From assembly GCA_027459765.1 (NCBI GenBank), contig DAIDHD010000003.1, positions 62,001 through 126,000 on the forward strand: 64,000 nucleotides of DNA, written 5' to 3'. The position numbers were made by a program, and so were the translations under genes. Numbering within the stretch: position 1 is the first letter of the stretch; each line of letters starts with the position of its first letter. Shown piece by piece: positions 19,237-31,252 of this stretch. The DNA is from Gammaproteobacteria bacterium (GTDB lineage Bacteria; Pseudomonadota; Gammaproteobacteria; Steroidobacterales; Steroidobacteraceae). The notes beneath the pieces are model-generated. The model searched no databases, was not told the DNA's origin, and was given only the letters and a program-made list of their open reading frames with translations.

Positions 19237-19983
19237 ATGAGCAAGTTAGCCAACAAGGTCGCGCTGGTGACCGGCGCATCCAAGGGAATCGGCGCGGCCA
19301 TCGCCCGGCACCTGGCCGCGGCCGGCGCGACCGTGATCGTGAACTACGCCGCCGACGAGGCCGGTGCGCAGCGCACCGTCGAGGCCATTCGCGGCGCCGG
19401 CGGCGCGGCCTTCGCGGCGCGCGGCAACGTCGCGCGGGAAGCCGACGTGAACGCCCTGTTCGAGCACGTCGCCGCCGCCCACGGCCGCCTCGACGTCTTG
19501 GTCAACAACGCCGGGGTGTACGCCTTCCATCCCTTCGAGGAGTTCAGCGTGGCCGAGTACGCGCGCCAGTTCGACGTCAACGTGCGCGGCCTGTTGCTGG
19601 TGACGCGCGCGGCCCTGCCGCTGTTTCCGGCCACCGGCGGCAGCATCGTCAACGTGAGCTCGGTCGCGAGCACGCTCGCGCCCCCGGGCGGCGCCGTCTA
19701 TTCGGCCACCAAGGGCGCGGTCGACACCATCACCCGCACCCTCGCCAAGGAGCTGGGTCCGCGCAAGATCCGCGTCAACGCAGTGAACCCCGGCCTGGTC
19801 AGCACCGAGGGCACGAGCGGCTTCATGGGCACGGACTTCGAGAAACAGACGGTGGCGGCGACGCCGCTCGGCCGTGTCGGCGAGCCCGACGACATCGCCC
19901 CGCCGGTGGCGTTCCTCGCCTCCGACGAGGCGCGCTGGATCACCGGCGAGACCTTGTACGTCTCGGGCGGCGCGGCGATCTGA
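19237..19983 (+). CDS. short-chain dehydrogenase/reductase (glucose 1-dehydrogenase-like)
   Basis: A 248-residue classical SDR oxidoreductase. The NAD(P)-binding motif TGASKGIG is at residues 12-19, NNAG near 90, the catalytic Ser in NVSSVAS and the YxxxK pair in YSATKGAV. The conserved C-terminal ITGETLYVSGG is complete. The substrate cannot be inferred; close family members are named glucose 1-dehydrogenase or 3-oxoacyl-ACP reductase without much meaning. The neighbouring HxlR regulator suggests induction by an electrophile or quinone-like compound, which is inference only. Confidence 0.85.
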   Translation: MSKLANKVALVTGASKGIGAAIARHLAAAGATVIVNYAADEAGAQRTVEAIRGAGGAAFAARGNVAREADVNALFEHVAAAHGRLDVLVNNAGVYAFHPFEEFSVAEYARQFDVNVRGLLLVTRAALPLFPATGGSIVNVSSVASTLAPPGGAVYSATKGAVDTITRTLAKELGPRKIRVNAVNPGLVSTEGTSGFMGTDFEKQTVAATPLGRVGEPDDIAPPVAFLASDEARWITGETLYVSGGAAI

Positions 19984-20020
19984 ACCCGCCGGCCGTATTA
20001 GAATCGGGACAGGAGGCCCG

Positions 20021-20389
20021 ATGAAGTTCACCCAGGACACGCGCACCGGCAACAACGTGGTGCGCGGCTACGGGGCCGCGGAGTTGCGCATCAACGACGC
20101 GGTCTTCCGTAGTTCTCTGATCGTCAGCGCGACCGCGATCGAGCCGCGGCCGAACCTGGCCGCGGTCGCGCAACTGCAAGGCGACGACGCCGCGGCGCTG
20201 CTCGCCCACCGGCCGGAGCTGGTGCTGCTCGGCACCGGCGCGAGGCAGGAATTTCCGCACCCGTCCTTCGGTGCGAATTTCCTGCGCGCCGGCATCGGCT
20301 TCGAAGTGATGGACACCGGCGCGGCCTGCCGCACCTTCAACGTGCTGGTCGCCGAGGCGCGCCGGGTGGTGGCCCTCCTCATCGTGTGA
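20021..20389 (+). CDS. Mth938/NDUFAF3-like domain protein (DUF498)
   Basis: A 122-residue protein. The central pattern RPELVLLGTGARQEFP and the end MDTGAACRTFNVLVAEARRVVALLI are typical of the Mth938-like fold (Xcc1710 group), whose mitochondrial member NDUFAF3 assists complex I assembly. Bacterial function is unproven. ATG 20021 has a perfect AGGAGG seven bases upstream, which settles the start. It follows the dehydrogenase by 37 bases but has its own TATTAGAAT stretch upstream. Its 3' end overlaps the convergent nlpD gene by 11 bases. Confidence 0.8.
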   Translation: MKFTQDTRTGNNVVRGYGAAELRINDAVFRSSLIVSATAIEPRPNLAAVAQLQGDDAAALLAHRPELVLLGTGARQEFPHPSFGANFLRAGIGFEVMDTGAACRTFNVLVAEARRVVALLIV

Positions 20390-21089
20390 GCGGCGGCTGC
20401 GCCGGCAGATAGAGCAGCGGATCGACCGGCTTGCCGTTCACCCGCACCTCGAAGTACAGCGCGGCCGTGCGGTGCGGCCCGAGCCCCATGCGGCCGATCT
20501 GCTCTCCGGCGCCGACCTCCTGCCCCTCCCGCACCAGCACGACGTCGTTGTGGGCATAGGCGGACAACAGATCCTCGCCGTGCTTGACGATGACCAGGTT
20601 GCCGTAGCCCCGCAGCCCGCTTCCCACGTACACGACACGGCCCGCGCGCGCGGCGCGCACCGGCTGCCCGACTTGGCCCAGCAGCAGCACCCCGCCACCC
20701 GGCACGGGCCGCGGCGGCGCATCGGGCACGGTGGGCCAGGTCCAACCACCCGGGCGCCGTGCGGCGGCGGCCGGGTGCGCCGGTGCGGAGCCGGGCGTCG
20801 GCGCGGCCGGGACGGCCGCGGCAGCGCGCTCGGGCGGCCGGCGGGACGGCGGCAAGATCGCCGGCCGGGTGAGCGTCAGCACCTGCCCGACTTCGATGCG
20901 ATAGTCGGGGCCGATGCCGTTCCAGGCGGCGAGATCGCGATAGTCGATGCCATGGCGCCAGGCGATCGCGTACAGCGTGTCCTCACGGCGCACCACGTAG
21001 GTGGCCGCCGGCCGCACGGCGGGCGCCGCGCAGCCGGCGAGCGCCGCGCCCAGTACCGCTGCAATGACCAGCCCGCGCCGCGCGCGCAC
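20379..21089 (-). CDS. nlpD: NlpD-type lipoprotein with LysM and degenerate M23 (LytM) domains
   Basis: A 236-residue envelope lipoprotein. The lipobox is LAGC with Cys at residue 19. A LysM peptidoglycan-binding domain follows (YVVRREDTLYAIAWRHGID) near residues 30-75, then a Pro/Ala linker and an M23 domain (GLRGYGNLVIVKHGEDLLSA, YFEVRVNGKPVDPLLYLP). As in E. coli NlpD the catalytic HxH is missing, pointing to an amidase activator in cell separation rather than an enzyme. Start GTG 21089 gives a normal signal peptide. The cluster surE-pcm-nlpD is conserved, but rpoS, its usual last member, is absent here. Confidence 0.88.
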   Translation of the reverse strand: MRARRGLVIAAVLGAALAGCAAPAVRPAATYVVRREDTLYAIAWRHGIDYRDLAAWNGIGPDYRIEVGQVLTLTRPAILPPSRRPPERAAAAVPAAPTPGSAPAHPAAAARRPGGWTWPTVPDAPPRPVPGGGVLLLGQVGQPVRAARAGRVVYVGSGLRGYGNLVIVKHGEDLLSAYAHNDVVLVREGQEVGAGEQIGRMGLGPHRTAALYFEVRVNGKPVDPLLYLPAQPPLTR

Positions 21090-21102
21090 TCGGCCGGGGA
21101 TC

Positions 21103-21780
21103 CTAGCGTTGCAATCCCGACAACATGGGTACGAACTGTACCGGGCCGAGCGACTCGCGGTGCACGCGATGTTCGCCCTTGGTGTAGCGGATGAGCTCCT
21201 GTCGCCCGTCCGGGCCGACCGGCGCGACCAGCCGGCCGCCGACGTCGAGCTGCTCGAAGAGCGCCGGCGGCACCGCGGCCGGTGCGGCCGCGACGAGGAT
21301 GCCGTCGAACGGCGCCCGCGCGGGCCAGCCGAGCGCGCCGTCGTCGTGCCGGCAGTGCACGTTGCGGATGCGCAGCTCGCGGAGGTTGCGGCGCGCGCGG
21401 CCGAGCAGGCTCGCAATGCGCTCGACGCTGTAGACCTCGCCGACGAGCGGCGCGAGCACCGCCGTCTGGTAGCCGCAGCCCGTGCCGATCTCCAGCACCT
21501 TGCGCAAGGCTCCGCCGGCGAGCAGCGCCTCGGTCATGCGCGCCACGATGTAGGGCTGCGAGATGGTCTGGCCGAAGCCTATCGGCAGCGCCGTGTCCTC
21601 GTAGGCGCGCGAGCCGAGCGCCTCGTCCACGAACAGGTGCCGCGGCACCTGCCGGATGCGGTCGAGCACGCGCAGGTCGGCGATGCCCTGATCGGTGAGA
21701 CGCTGCACCAGGCGCTCGCGCGTGCGCGCCGAGGTCATGCCGATGCCGGCGAGGCGCGACGGATCGAGGTAGCTACTCAC
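21103..21780 (-). CDS. pcm: protein-L-isoaspartate O-methyltransferase
   Basis: A methyltransferase of up to 225 residues that repairs isoaspartyl sites in aged proteins using S-adenosylmethionine. The family segment [19 protein letters not shown] and SAM motif [16 protein letters not shown] are clear. The GTG at 21780 gives an N-terminus 14 residues longer than E. coli; the ATG at 21738 ([14 protein letters not shown]) aligns better with homologues and may be the real start. With the GTG start it overlaps surE by eight bases. Confidence 0.93.
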   Translation of the reverse strand: MSSYLDPSRLAGIGMTSARTRERLVQRLTDQGIADLRVLDRIRQVPRHLFVDEALGSRAYEDTALPIGFGQTISQPYIVARMTEALLAGGALRKVLEIGTGCGYQTAVLAPLVGEVYSVERIASLLGRARRNLRELRIRNVHCRHDDGALGWPARAPFDGILVAAAPAAVPPALFEQLDVGGRLVAPVGPDGRQELIRYTKGEHRVHRESLGPVQFVPMLSGLQR

Positions 21781-22525
21781 GGGCGAGCCAGCGGTCGACT
21801 TCCGGCAACGCCGCGTGCCGCGTGAGGTCGATCTGCAACGGGGTCACCGAGGCGTAGCCCGACGCCACCGCGTGGAAGTCGGTGCCGGGGCCGGCGTCCT
21901 GGCCCTCCCCGGCCGAGCCGACCCAGTAGACCTCGCGACCGCGCGGATCGCGCGCCCGCACGATCGGCTTGCTGCGGTGGCGGGCGCCGAGCCGCGTCAC
22001 GCGAATGCCCCGCAGTTCGCCGTCGGGCAGATCGGGCACGTTGACGTTGAGGACCACCGGACCCTGCAGCGGTTCTCGCGCCAGCCGCTCGACCAGCCGC
22101 GCGGCCACCGCCGCCGCGCTCGCGAAGTTGCGCGGACTGCCGGGCTCGACGCACAGCGACACCGCGATCGCGGGCAGACCGAGGAAGCGCCCCTCGATGG
22201 CGGCCGCCACGGTGCCCGAGTAGAGCGTATCGTCACCGAGATTCGCGCCGTCGTTGACGCCCGAGACCACGAGGTCGTGCTCGAAGGAGAACAGCCCGGA
22301 GACGGCGAGGTGAACGCAGTCGGTGGGCGTGCCGGTCACGTAGTAGGAGTCGGCGTCGTAGGCCGCGGCGCGCACCGGCACGTCGAGCGTGAGCGAGTTG
22401 CTGGCGCCGCTCCGGTTGCGTTCCGGCGCGACGATGGTGACGTCGCCGAGCGGACGCATCGCCCGGCCAAGAGCCGCCAGACCCTCGGCCCGGTAGCCGT
22501 CGTCATTGGAGAGCAGAATCTTCAA
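21773..22525 (-). CDS. surE: 5'/3'-nucleotidase SurE
   Basis: A 250-residue metal-dependent nucleotidase that hydrolyses nucleoside monophosphates. The N-terminus [11 protein letters not shown] carries the metal-binding Asp pair. The conserved [21 protein letters not shown] and [20 protein letters not shown] motifs follow. The start codon is TTG, since no ATG or GTG lies near the conserved N-terminus. First gene of the surE-pcm-nlpD group, divergent from the Smr-domain gene. Confidence 0.95.
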   Translation of the reverse strand: MKILLSNDDGYRAEGLAALGRAMRPLGDVTIVAPERNRSGASNSLTLDVPVRAAAYDADSYYVTGTPTDCVHLAVSGLFSFEHDLVVSGVNDGANLGDDTLYSGTVAAAIEGRFLGLPAIAVSLCVEPGSPRNFASAAAVAARLVERLAREPLQGPVVLNVNVPDLPDGELRGIRVTRLGARHRSKPIVRARDPRGREVYWVGSAGEGQDAGPGTDFHAVASGYASVTPLQIDLTRHAALPEVDRWLARE

Positions 22526-22626
22526 GGAATTTTCGACCGTCGTCCCCGCGCTTCCGGGGCGTGCCGGCGGGACTATACTGTAACGACAAAAGTCCGGATA
22601 GCGGATCGCAACGCTTCAGAAGAGCC

Positions 22627-23214
22627 ATGTCGAAGACACGTCCGCCGTCCGATCGTCAGCAGCCTCCACCCGAGGAGTTGCGCGTCTTTCGCGAGGCGAT
22701 GCGCGACGTGAAGCCGCTCGCGCAGGCACCGCTCCCCTCGGGTCTCGAGGCGCCCGCGCCCCGCCCGCGCCGATTGCGCCGCCCCCTCGAGACGCGGATC
22801 GCGGATCTGCCGCTGGTCCCGGTCGAGGACGCGGGGCTGGCGGATGCGCCCCAGGTGCCCGTGGTCGGTCCGGGCGACGAACTCGTGTTTCGACGCGGCG
22901 GGGTGCGCGACCAGACCATGCGCCGCCTGCGCCGCGGCCAGTTGGCGGTCGACGACGCCATCGACCTGCACGGCCTCGGGCAGGCACACGCGCGCGACCT
23001 GCTGGTCGAGTTCATCGAACGCAGCCGCGCCCGCGGCTGCCGCTGCGTGCGCGTCGTGCACGGCAAGGGACACCGCTCCGGCACGCGCGGCCCGATCTTG
23101 AAGAGCGCGGTGAATCTCTGGCTGCGGCGACACGCCGACGTGATGGCGTTCGTGTCGGCGCGCGCCATCGACGGCGGCACCGGCGCGGTCTACGTGCTGC
23201 TGCGCGCCGCCTGA
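22627..23214 (+). CDS. Smr-domain protein (SmrA-type putative DNA/RNA endonuclease)
   Basis: A 195-residue protein with a variable, Pro/Arg-rich first half and a C-terminal Smr domain. The domain shows AIDLHGLGQAHARDLL and VVHGKGHRSGTRGPILK, the two signature motifs DLHG and HGKG. Stand-alone Smr proteins include SmrB of E. coli, which cleaves mRNA behind collided ribosomes, and others with nicking activity; which applies here is unclear. ATG 22627 has AGAAGAG upstream, and TATACT at 22574-22579 is a plausible -10. The frame is open further upstream but that part covers the promoter. Confidence 0.85.
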   Translation: MSKTRPPSDRQQPPPEELRVFREAMRDVKPLAQAPLPSGLEAPAPRPRRLRRPLETRIADLPLVPVEDAGLADAPQVPVVGPGDELVFRRGGVRDQTMRRLRRGQLAVDDAIDLHGLGQAHARDLLVEFIERSRARGCRCVRVVHGKGHRSGTRGPILKSAVNLWLRRHADVMAFVSARAIDGGTGAVYVLLRAA

Positions 23215-23215
23215 G

Positions 23216-23235
23216 GCGCGCGGCCCGCCGCGCGC
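23216..23235. terminator. hairpin between convergent smr gene and truD
   Basis: GCGCGCGG and CCGCGCGC flank a 4-base loop, forming an 8-base GC-only stem exactly between the two convergent genes. No T-run follows on either side, so it may be a weak bidirectional terminator or an mRNA end-protecting structure. Confidence 0.4.
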
Positions 23236-23239
23236 ACGC

Positions 23240-24310
23240 TCAGTCCTCCGCGTCCAAATCCTCCGGCAGGCCGCAGTCGGCGAGTTCCGCGAGCACCGCA
23301 GTGGCGAACTGTCCGCGGCCGAGACGAAACTCGAGGCACAATGCCTCCGGCTCGAACGACACGGCGAGGTCGCGCACCGCGCAGCGCAGCGGCCGCCGCT
23401 CCTGATCCAGCCCCGCCTGCGCGAGCAGCTCCGCGACCTTCGCGTACCGCGCGCCGATCGCGATCTCCGCCGCCTGCACCGCACCCGCGGCGGCGGGGTC
23501 GCCGCGCCCCCACAGCGGCCCGGTCGGGTGCAGGTCGAAGGCCGCCAGCCGGGCGCGCAGCGTGTCGTCCAGGCTCTCGACCAGGAAGTGGCTGGCGCTG
23601 CCGTCGAGGCCGGCGCGATCGCCCGGCGCAAGTTCGCACCAGGTGCCGTCGTCGACGCGCCGCGCGAGCAGCGCGTTGAAGATCAGCGCGCGCGCGGCGG
23701 ACAACGCGAAAACGCGCTCGGTGCGCGAGGACGGCTGGCGCCCGTGCTCGATCCAGGCCGCGACGCGCGCGAGATTGGCCGCATCGCGGCCGAAGCGCTG
23801 CGGCCCGAAATAGTTGGGCGCGCCGCGCACGCGCAGCGCATCGAGCCGCGCCGCCAGTTGCTCGCGCGGCCAGGCGGCGCCGCGCAGGCGTATGCGGAAG
23901 CGGTTGCCGGCGAGCGCGCCGCGCCGCAGCTTGCGGTCGTTGCCGACCGCCTCGAGCACCCGGTACTCGCCGGCGTCCAGCGCGCACCACTCGGAGGCCG
24001 GGCGGCCCCGCGCCGGCACGCTGAACCACTGCACCGTGCGCGCGTGGCGGTCCTTCAAGCCGGCGTAACCGACGTCGGCCGGCGGCACGCCGCACAGGCG
24101 CGCGAGCTGCGCCGCCACCCAGCGGGTGTTGGCGCCGCGCTTCTCGACGCGCAGCAGCCAGTGCGGGCCGCTGCCCGAGGGGGTGAACGACAGCTGCTCC
24201 TCGACCTCGAAATCCTCCGGCCGAGCCTTGAGCACCGCGGCCACCAGCGGCGGCCCGAGTGCGCGCGGCGGCGCGAGCGCCACCTGCCGCCAGTCCTGCG
24301 GAACGGCCAC
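23240..24310 (-). CDS. truD: tRNA pseudouridine(13) synthase
   Basis: A 356-residue pseudouridine synthase acting on U13 of tRNA(Glu). The catalytic Asp is in VGYAGLKDRHART near residue 87, the TruD signature. Conserved RGAPNYFGPQRFG and the C-terminal VSFEPEALCLEFRLGRGQFAT-type region are present. Start is GTG and the stop codon of ispDF lies 19 bases downstream of it in genomic coordinate, so both belong to one minus-strand transcript. Length is normal. Confidence 0.95.
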   Translation of the reverse strand: MAVPQDWRQVALAPPRALGPPLVAAVLKARPEDFEVEEQLSFTPSGSGPHWLLRVEKRGANTRWVAAQLARLCGVPPADVGYAGLKDRHARTVQWFSVPARGRPASEWCALDAGEYRVLEAVGNDRKLRRGALAGNRFRIRLRGAAWPREQLAARLDALRVRGAPNYFGPQRFGRDAANLARVAAWIEHGRQPSSRTERVFALSAARALIFNALLARRVDDGTWCELAPGDRAGLDGSASHFLVESLDDTLRARLAAFDLHPTGPLWGRGDPAAAGAVQAAEIAIGARYAKVAELLAQAGLDQERRPLRCAVRDLAVSFEPEALCLEFRLGRGQFATAVLAELADCGLPEDLDAED

Positions 24311-24329
24311 GCGGGGGCCCGGCGGAACG

Positions 24330-25541
24330 CTAGGCCGCGCCCGCAGGCGCGGCGTCGAGCAGCACCGCGGCGCTCGCGGCGAGACCCTCGCCGCGGCCGA
24401 CGAATCCCATGCGCTCGGTGGTGGTGGCCTTGATGTTGATCACGTCCGCGCAGACGCCGAGATCGGCACCGAGATTGGCGGCCATGGCCGCGCGATGCCT
24501 GGCGATGCGCGGCGCCTCGGCGAGCACGGTGACGTCGGCGTTGACGAGGGTCATGCCGGCGGCGCGCATGCGTGCGGCCACCTCGCGCAGGAACACGCGG
24601 CTGTCCGCGCCGCGATAGCGCGGATCGGTGTCCGGAAAGTGCTGGCCGATGTCGCCCTGGCCGAGCGCGCCGAGCACGGCGTCGCAGAGCGCGTGGATGA
24701 CGACGTCGCCGTCGGAGTGCGCCACCACGCCGCGCGTGTACGGAATGCGCACGCCGCCGAGCACGACGTGGTCGCCGTCGCCGAAGGTGTGCACGTCGAA
24801 ACCCTGACCGATGCGCATGCTGGCCACTCCCATCGCTTTCATGATGCCCGTCGCCAATTCCAGATCCTCGACGCGAGTGATCTTCACGTTGAGCGGCGAT
24901 CCCTTCACCAGCCGGGCGCGCACCCCGAGACGCTCCATCGCCTGCGCCTCGTCGGTGACCAGCACGCCGCTCGCGCGCGCGTCGGCGAGCGCCGCGGCCA
25001 GTTCAGCGTAGCGAAACACCTGGGGAGTCAGCGCGCGCCACAGCGCGGTGCGGTCGACGGTGTCGGCGACCACGCCGTCGCGCTCGCGCTTGACCGTGTC
25101 CACCACCGGCGCGGCGAGCAGTGCGCCCGGCGGCTGGTCGCCGAGGACGTCGATGAGCGCGGCGAGGTCGGCGCGCGACAGACAGGGCCGGGCGGCGTCG
25201 TGCACCAGCACCCAGTCCTGCGGCGCCGCGCGTCCGGCGAGGTGCGCGAGGCCGCTCTCCACCGAATCCTGGCGCTCGGCCCCGCCGATCGCCGCGTCGA
25301 GGCGCGGATCGTCGAGCGCCGCCGCGAGCGCGGGCCAGCGCTCGTCGCCGGCGGCGATTGCGACCACGAGGCCGGCGATGCGCGGTTCCGCGAGCAGCGC
25401 GCGCAACGACCACTCGAGCACCGAGCGGCCGGCGAAGGCGACGTATTGCTTGGGTGTTCCGGCGGTGGCGCCGAAGCGGGCGCCGCGGCCGGCAGCCGGC
25501 ACGATGGCCCAGACGCGGGCCGGGGACGCAGGAGAGCTCAC
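24330..25541 (-). CDS. ispDF: bifunctional IspD-IspF (MEP pathway)
   Basis: A single 403-residue frame fusing two non-mevalonate isoprenoid enzymes. Residues 1-233 are IspD (MEP cytidylyltransferase): PAAGRGARFG, PKQYVAFAGRSVLEW, VLVHDAARPC and VTDEAQAMERLG. Residues 242-403 are IspF (MECDP synthase): RIGQGFDVHTFG with metal ligands D249 and H251, VAHSDGDVVIHALCDA and KATTTERMGFVGRGEG. The step between them, IspE, is encoded elsewhere. The junction is short (KAMGVAS). An in-frame ATG at Met242 preceded by GGGAG could also start a free IspF. The GTG start overlaps the ftsB stop. Confidence 0.95.
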   Translation of the reverse strand: MSSPASPARVWAIVPAAGRGARFGATAGTPKQYVAFAGRSVLEWSLRALLAEPRIAGLVVAIAAGDERWPALAAALDDPRLDAAIGGAERQDSVESGLAHLAGRAAPQDWVLVHDAARPCLSRADLAALIDVLGDQPPGALLAAPVVDTVKRERDGVVADTVDRTALWRALTPQVFRYAELAAALADARASGVLVTDEAQAMERLGVRARLVKGSPLNVKITRVEDLELATGIMKAMGVASMRIGQGFDVHTFGDGDHVVLGGVRIPYTRGVVAHSDGDVVIHALCDAVLGALGQGDIGQHFPDTDPRYRGADSRVFLREVAARMRAAGMTLVNADVTVLAEAPRIARHRAAMAANLGADLGVCADVINIKATTTERMGFVGRGEGLAASAAVLLDAAPAGAA

Positions 25542-25861
25542 CGGGCTCGGGCGGTGACCAGGGTGGCCGGCGCCGGTGGCACCGGCGTGGTGGCGGTGAC
25601 CACCTGGTAGAAGGTCTCGTTGTTGCCGACCATGCCGAGCTCGCTGCGGGCGCGCTCTTCCAGAGCGGAAAGACCGCCTTTCAAATCAGTCACTTCCGCC
25701 ACCAATTGCCGATTTCGAGCGAGCTGCTCGCGATTGGCCGTGGCCTGTGTCTCGATGGCGGCTCGCAGCCGCGACACCTCCCGCAGCCCCTGCTCGGAGA
25801 ACCACAGCCGCGCCTGCAGGGAGATCAATGCCAGAACGAGAATGGCGGCGAAAAACCTCAT
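25538..25861 (-). CDS. ftsB: cell division protein FtsB
   Basis: A small bitopic membrane protein of 107 residues from ATG 25861 (an in-frame GTG at 25867 would add two). A hydrophobic segment (FFAAILVLALISLQARLWF) is followed by a periplasmic coiled coil (about residues 28-75, REVSRLRAAIETQATANREQ) and the conserved LEERARSELGMVGNNETFYQ. FtsB acts with FtsL and FtsQ in the divisome. The eno-ftsB-ispD order is conserved in proteobacteria. Its stop overlaps the ispDF start as GTGA. Confidence 0.93.
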   Translation of the reverse strand: MRFFAAILVLALISLQARLWFSEQGLREVSRLRAAIETQATANREQLARNRQLVAEVTDLKGGLSALEERARSELGMVGNNETFYQVVTATTPVPPAPATLVTARAR

Positions 25862-25918
25862 AGGCACATGAGCTTAGCACGGGAACTTCATAAAGAGGAA
25901 CCACAATCGTGCCTATCT

Positions 25919-29816
<3,898 letters not shown>

Positions 29817-29818
29817 TC

Positions 29819-29847
29819 AGACTAGCAGAACCGCCGGGAGGCGACAA
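29819..29847 (-). promoter_or_regulatory. candidate sigma-70 promoter of the pyrG operon
   Basis: Minus strand TTGTCG (29847-29842), a 17-base spacer and TAGTCT (29824-29819) preceded by an extended -10 TGC. Transcription would begin near 29811, leaving a leader of about 118 bases before pyrG that includes the inverted repeat at 29722-29765. Confidence 0.45.
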
Positions 29848-29886
29848 TCGACTCCGCGCCGTGCGCGCGAATCGCGGCGACGAATC

Positions 29887-29916
29887 TTCAGTAGAGCCAC
29901 GTTCAGTAGAGCCACG
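29887..29916. repeat. tandem 15-base duplication at the end of tilS
   Basis: The 15-base unit TTCAGTAGAGCCACG occurs twice back to back (29887-29901 and 29902-29916). On the coding strand the inner copy encodes the last TilS residues Trp-Leu-Tyr and the stop; the outer copy repeats Trp-Leu-Tyr-stop in the same frame just after it. Confidence 0.9.
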
Positions 29917-31252
29917 GCGCGTCGTGCCACACGACCTTGAGCCCCGGCGCGCGCGCGCCTGCGCACCAGCGCGCGTCGCGCCAGCGATCACCCGCGGCGA
30001 TGAGGCAATCGCCCGCGTAGAGGAGCGGTACCGCGGCGCGCAGCCAGGGCGGTACGCCGGCCTGCTGCATGAGGTGCTTGACCGATTGCGTACGCGCACC
30101 GGCGGCGGGCTTGAGGCGCTCGCCCCCCGCGCGCGGACACACGCGCAGCCGCTGCGGCAAGCGTGCCGCGTCGAGGCCCCCTAAGGCCGGCACGAGCGCA
30201 AGTTCGCCGAGGCCCGGCCCCAGCGGCAGGCGCGCGGTCGTGGCGAGATGCCACTCGAGCGCGCCCTCGAGCACCGGCGGGTGCCGTGCCGTCAGATACA
30301 GCCGGTCGCGGTAGCGCCGCAACGCGTGCCCATGCCAGGCCACCACGGGCAGGTGATCGGCATCCGCGTCGAGCGTCTGGCGCAGCGCCTCCGCCAGACG
30401 CAAGGTCGAGGGCACTTCGAGCCCGCGCTCGCCGAGCCAGGCGCGCACCACCCGCGCCCGCCGCTCCGGGGCGAGCGCCCGCAGGCCCGGGACCCAGAGC
30501 GCCGCGCCGTCGCGCAACCGGTCGAGCTCGCGGGCCGCCTCGCCGCCGAGCAAGGTCTCGGCGGCCGCGGCGTGCGTGGCCGCGCGCGCAAGCGCGGTGG
30601 CCGCGCCCGGCCAACGCGCCGTGAGCGCCGGCCAGACGCGCTCCCGCAGGTAGGCGCGATCGAAGCGAGGATCCTCGTTCATCGGGTCGGCGACGAAGTC
30701 GAGCCCGCGGGCGGCGGCGAAGTCGCGCAGCTGCTGCCGCGGCACGCCGAGCAACGGTCGCAGGTGCCAGCCCGGGCCCAGCGGCCTGCCCACCGGCATG
30801 GCCGCGACGCCCCGGCCACCCGCGCCGCGCAGCAACTGCAGCAACACGGTCTCGGCCTGGTCCTCGAGGTGATGCGCCGTCAGCAGGCAATCGTGCTCGC
30901 CGAGCCGCTCGGCGAGCGCCCGGTAGCGGGCCGCGCGCGCCGCGGCTTCCAGGGATACCCCGCCCGCGGTGTCGACCCGCACCTCGAGCACCGTGAGAGG
31001 CACGCGCAGCCGCGCGCAGGTCGCCGTGCACGCCGCCCGCAGGGCGACGGCGGCCGCTTGCAGGCTGTGATCCACGTGTAGCGCCGCGAGCGGCAGACCG
31101 CGGAAGCCGAGTTCAAGGGCGGCGGCAAGCAATGCAGCGGAGTCGCCACCACCGCTCAAAGCCACCACCAGCCGCCGCGTCGAGGCCGGCACCGCGCCGT
31201 CCAGAACGGCTCGCAGCCCCTCGAGGAGCGACGACGGTGGGGGCGCGGTCAC
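29903..31252 (-). CDS. tilS: tRNA(Ile)-lysidine synthase
   Basis: A 449-residue enzyme that converts C34 of tRNA(Ile2) to lysidine so that it reads AUA. The N-terminal PP-loop ATPase motif is [12 protein letters not shown] near residues 32-43, with [17 protein letters not shown] downstream. C-terminal TilS substrate-binding domains are recognisable up to [12 protein letters not shown]. The GTG start overlaps the accA stop (GTGA). The 3' end carries a tandem 15-base duplication (29887-29916). Confidence 0.95.
   Translation of the reverse strand: MTAPPPSSLLEGLRAVLDGAVPASTRRLVVALSGGGDSAALLAAALELGFRGLPLAALHVDHSLQAAAVALRAACTATCARLRVPLTVLEVRVDTAGGVSLEAAARAARYRALAERLGEHDCLLTAHHLEDQAETVLLQLLRGAGGRGVAAMPVGRPLGPGWHLRPLLGVPRQQLRDFAAARGLDFVADPMNEDPRFDRAYLRERVWPALTARWPGAATALARAATHAAAAETLLGGEAARELDRLRDGAALWVPGLRALAPERRARVVRAWLGERGLEVPSTLRLAEALRQTLDADADHLPVVAWHGHALRRYRDRLYLTARHPPVLEGALEWHLATTARLPLGPGLGELALVPALGGLDAARLPQRLRVCPRAGGERLKPAAGARTQSVKHLMQQAGVPPWLRAAVPLLYAGDCLIAAGDRWRDARWCAGARAPGLKVVWHDAPWLY

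Noticed and set aside
24330-24818. Separate ispF gene
   Set aside because: No stop separates it from ispD; the whole is one frame. An internal start is possible but not a separate gene.
25861-25917. 7-base inverted repeat TAGGCAC / GTGCCTA between eno and ftsB as a terminator
   Set aside because: Arms are 43 bases apart and include the ftsB start; no T-run. Probably chance.
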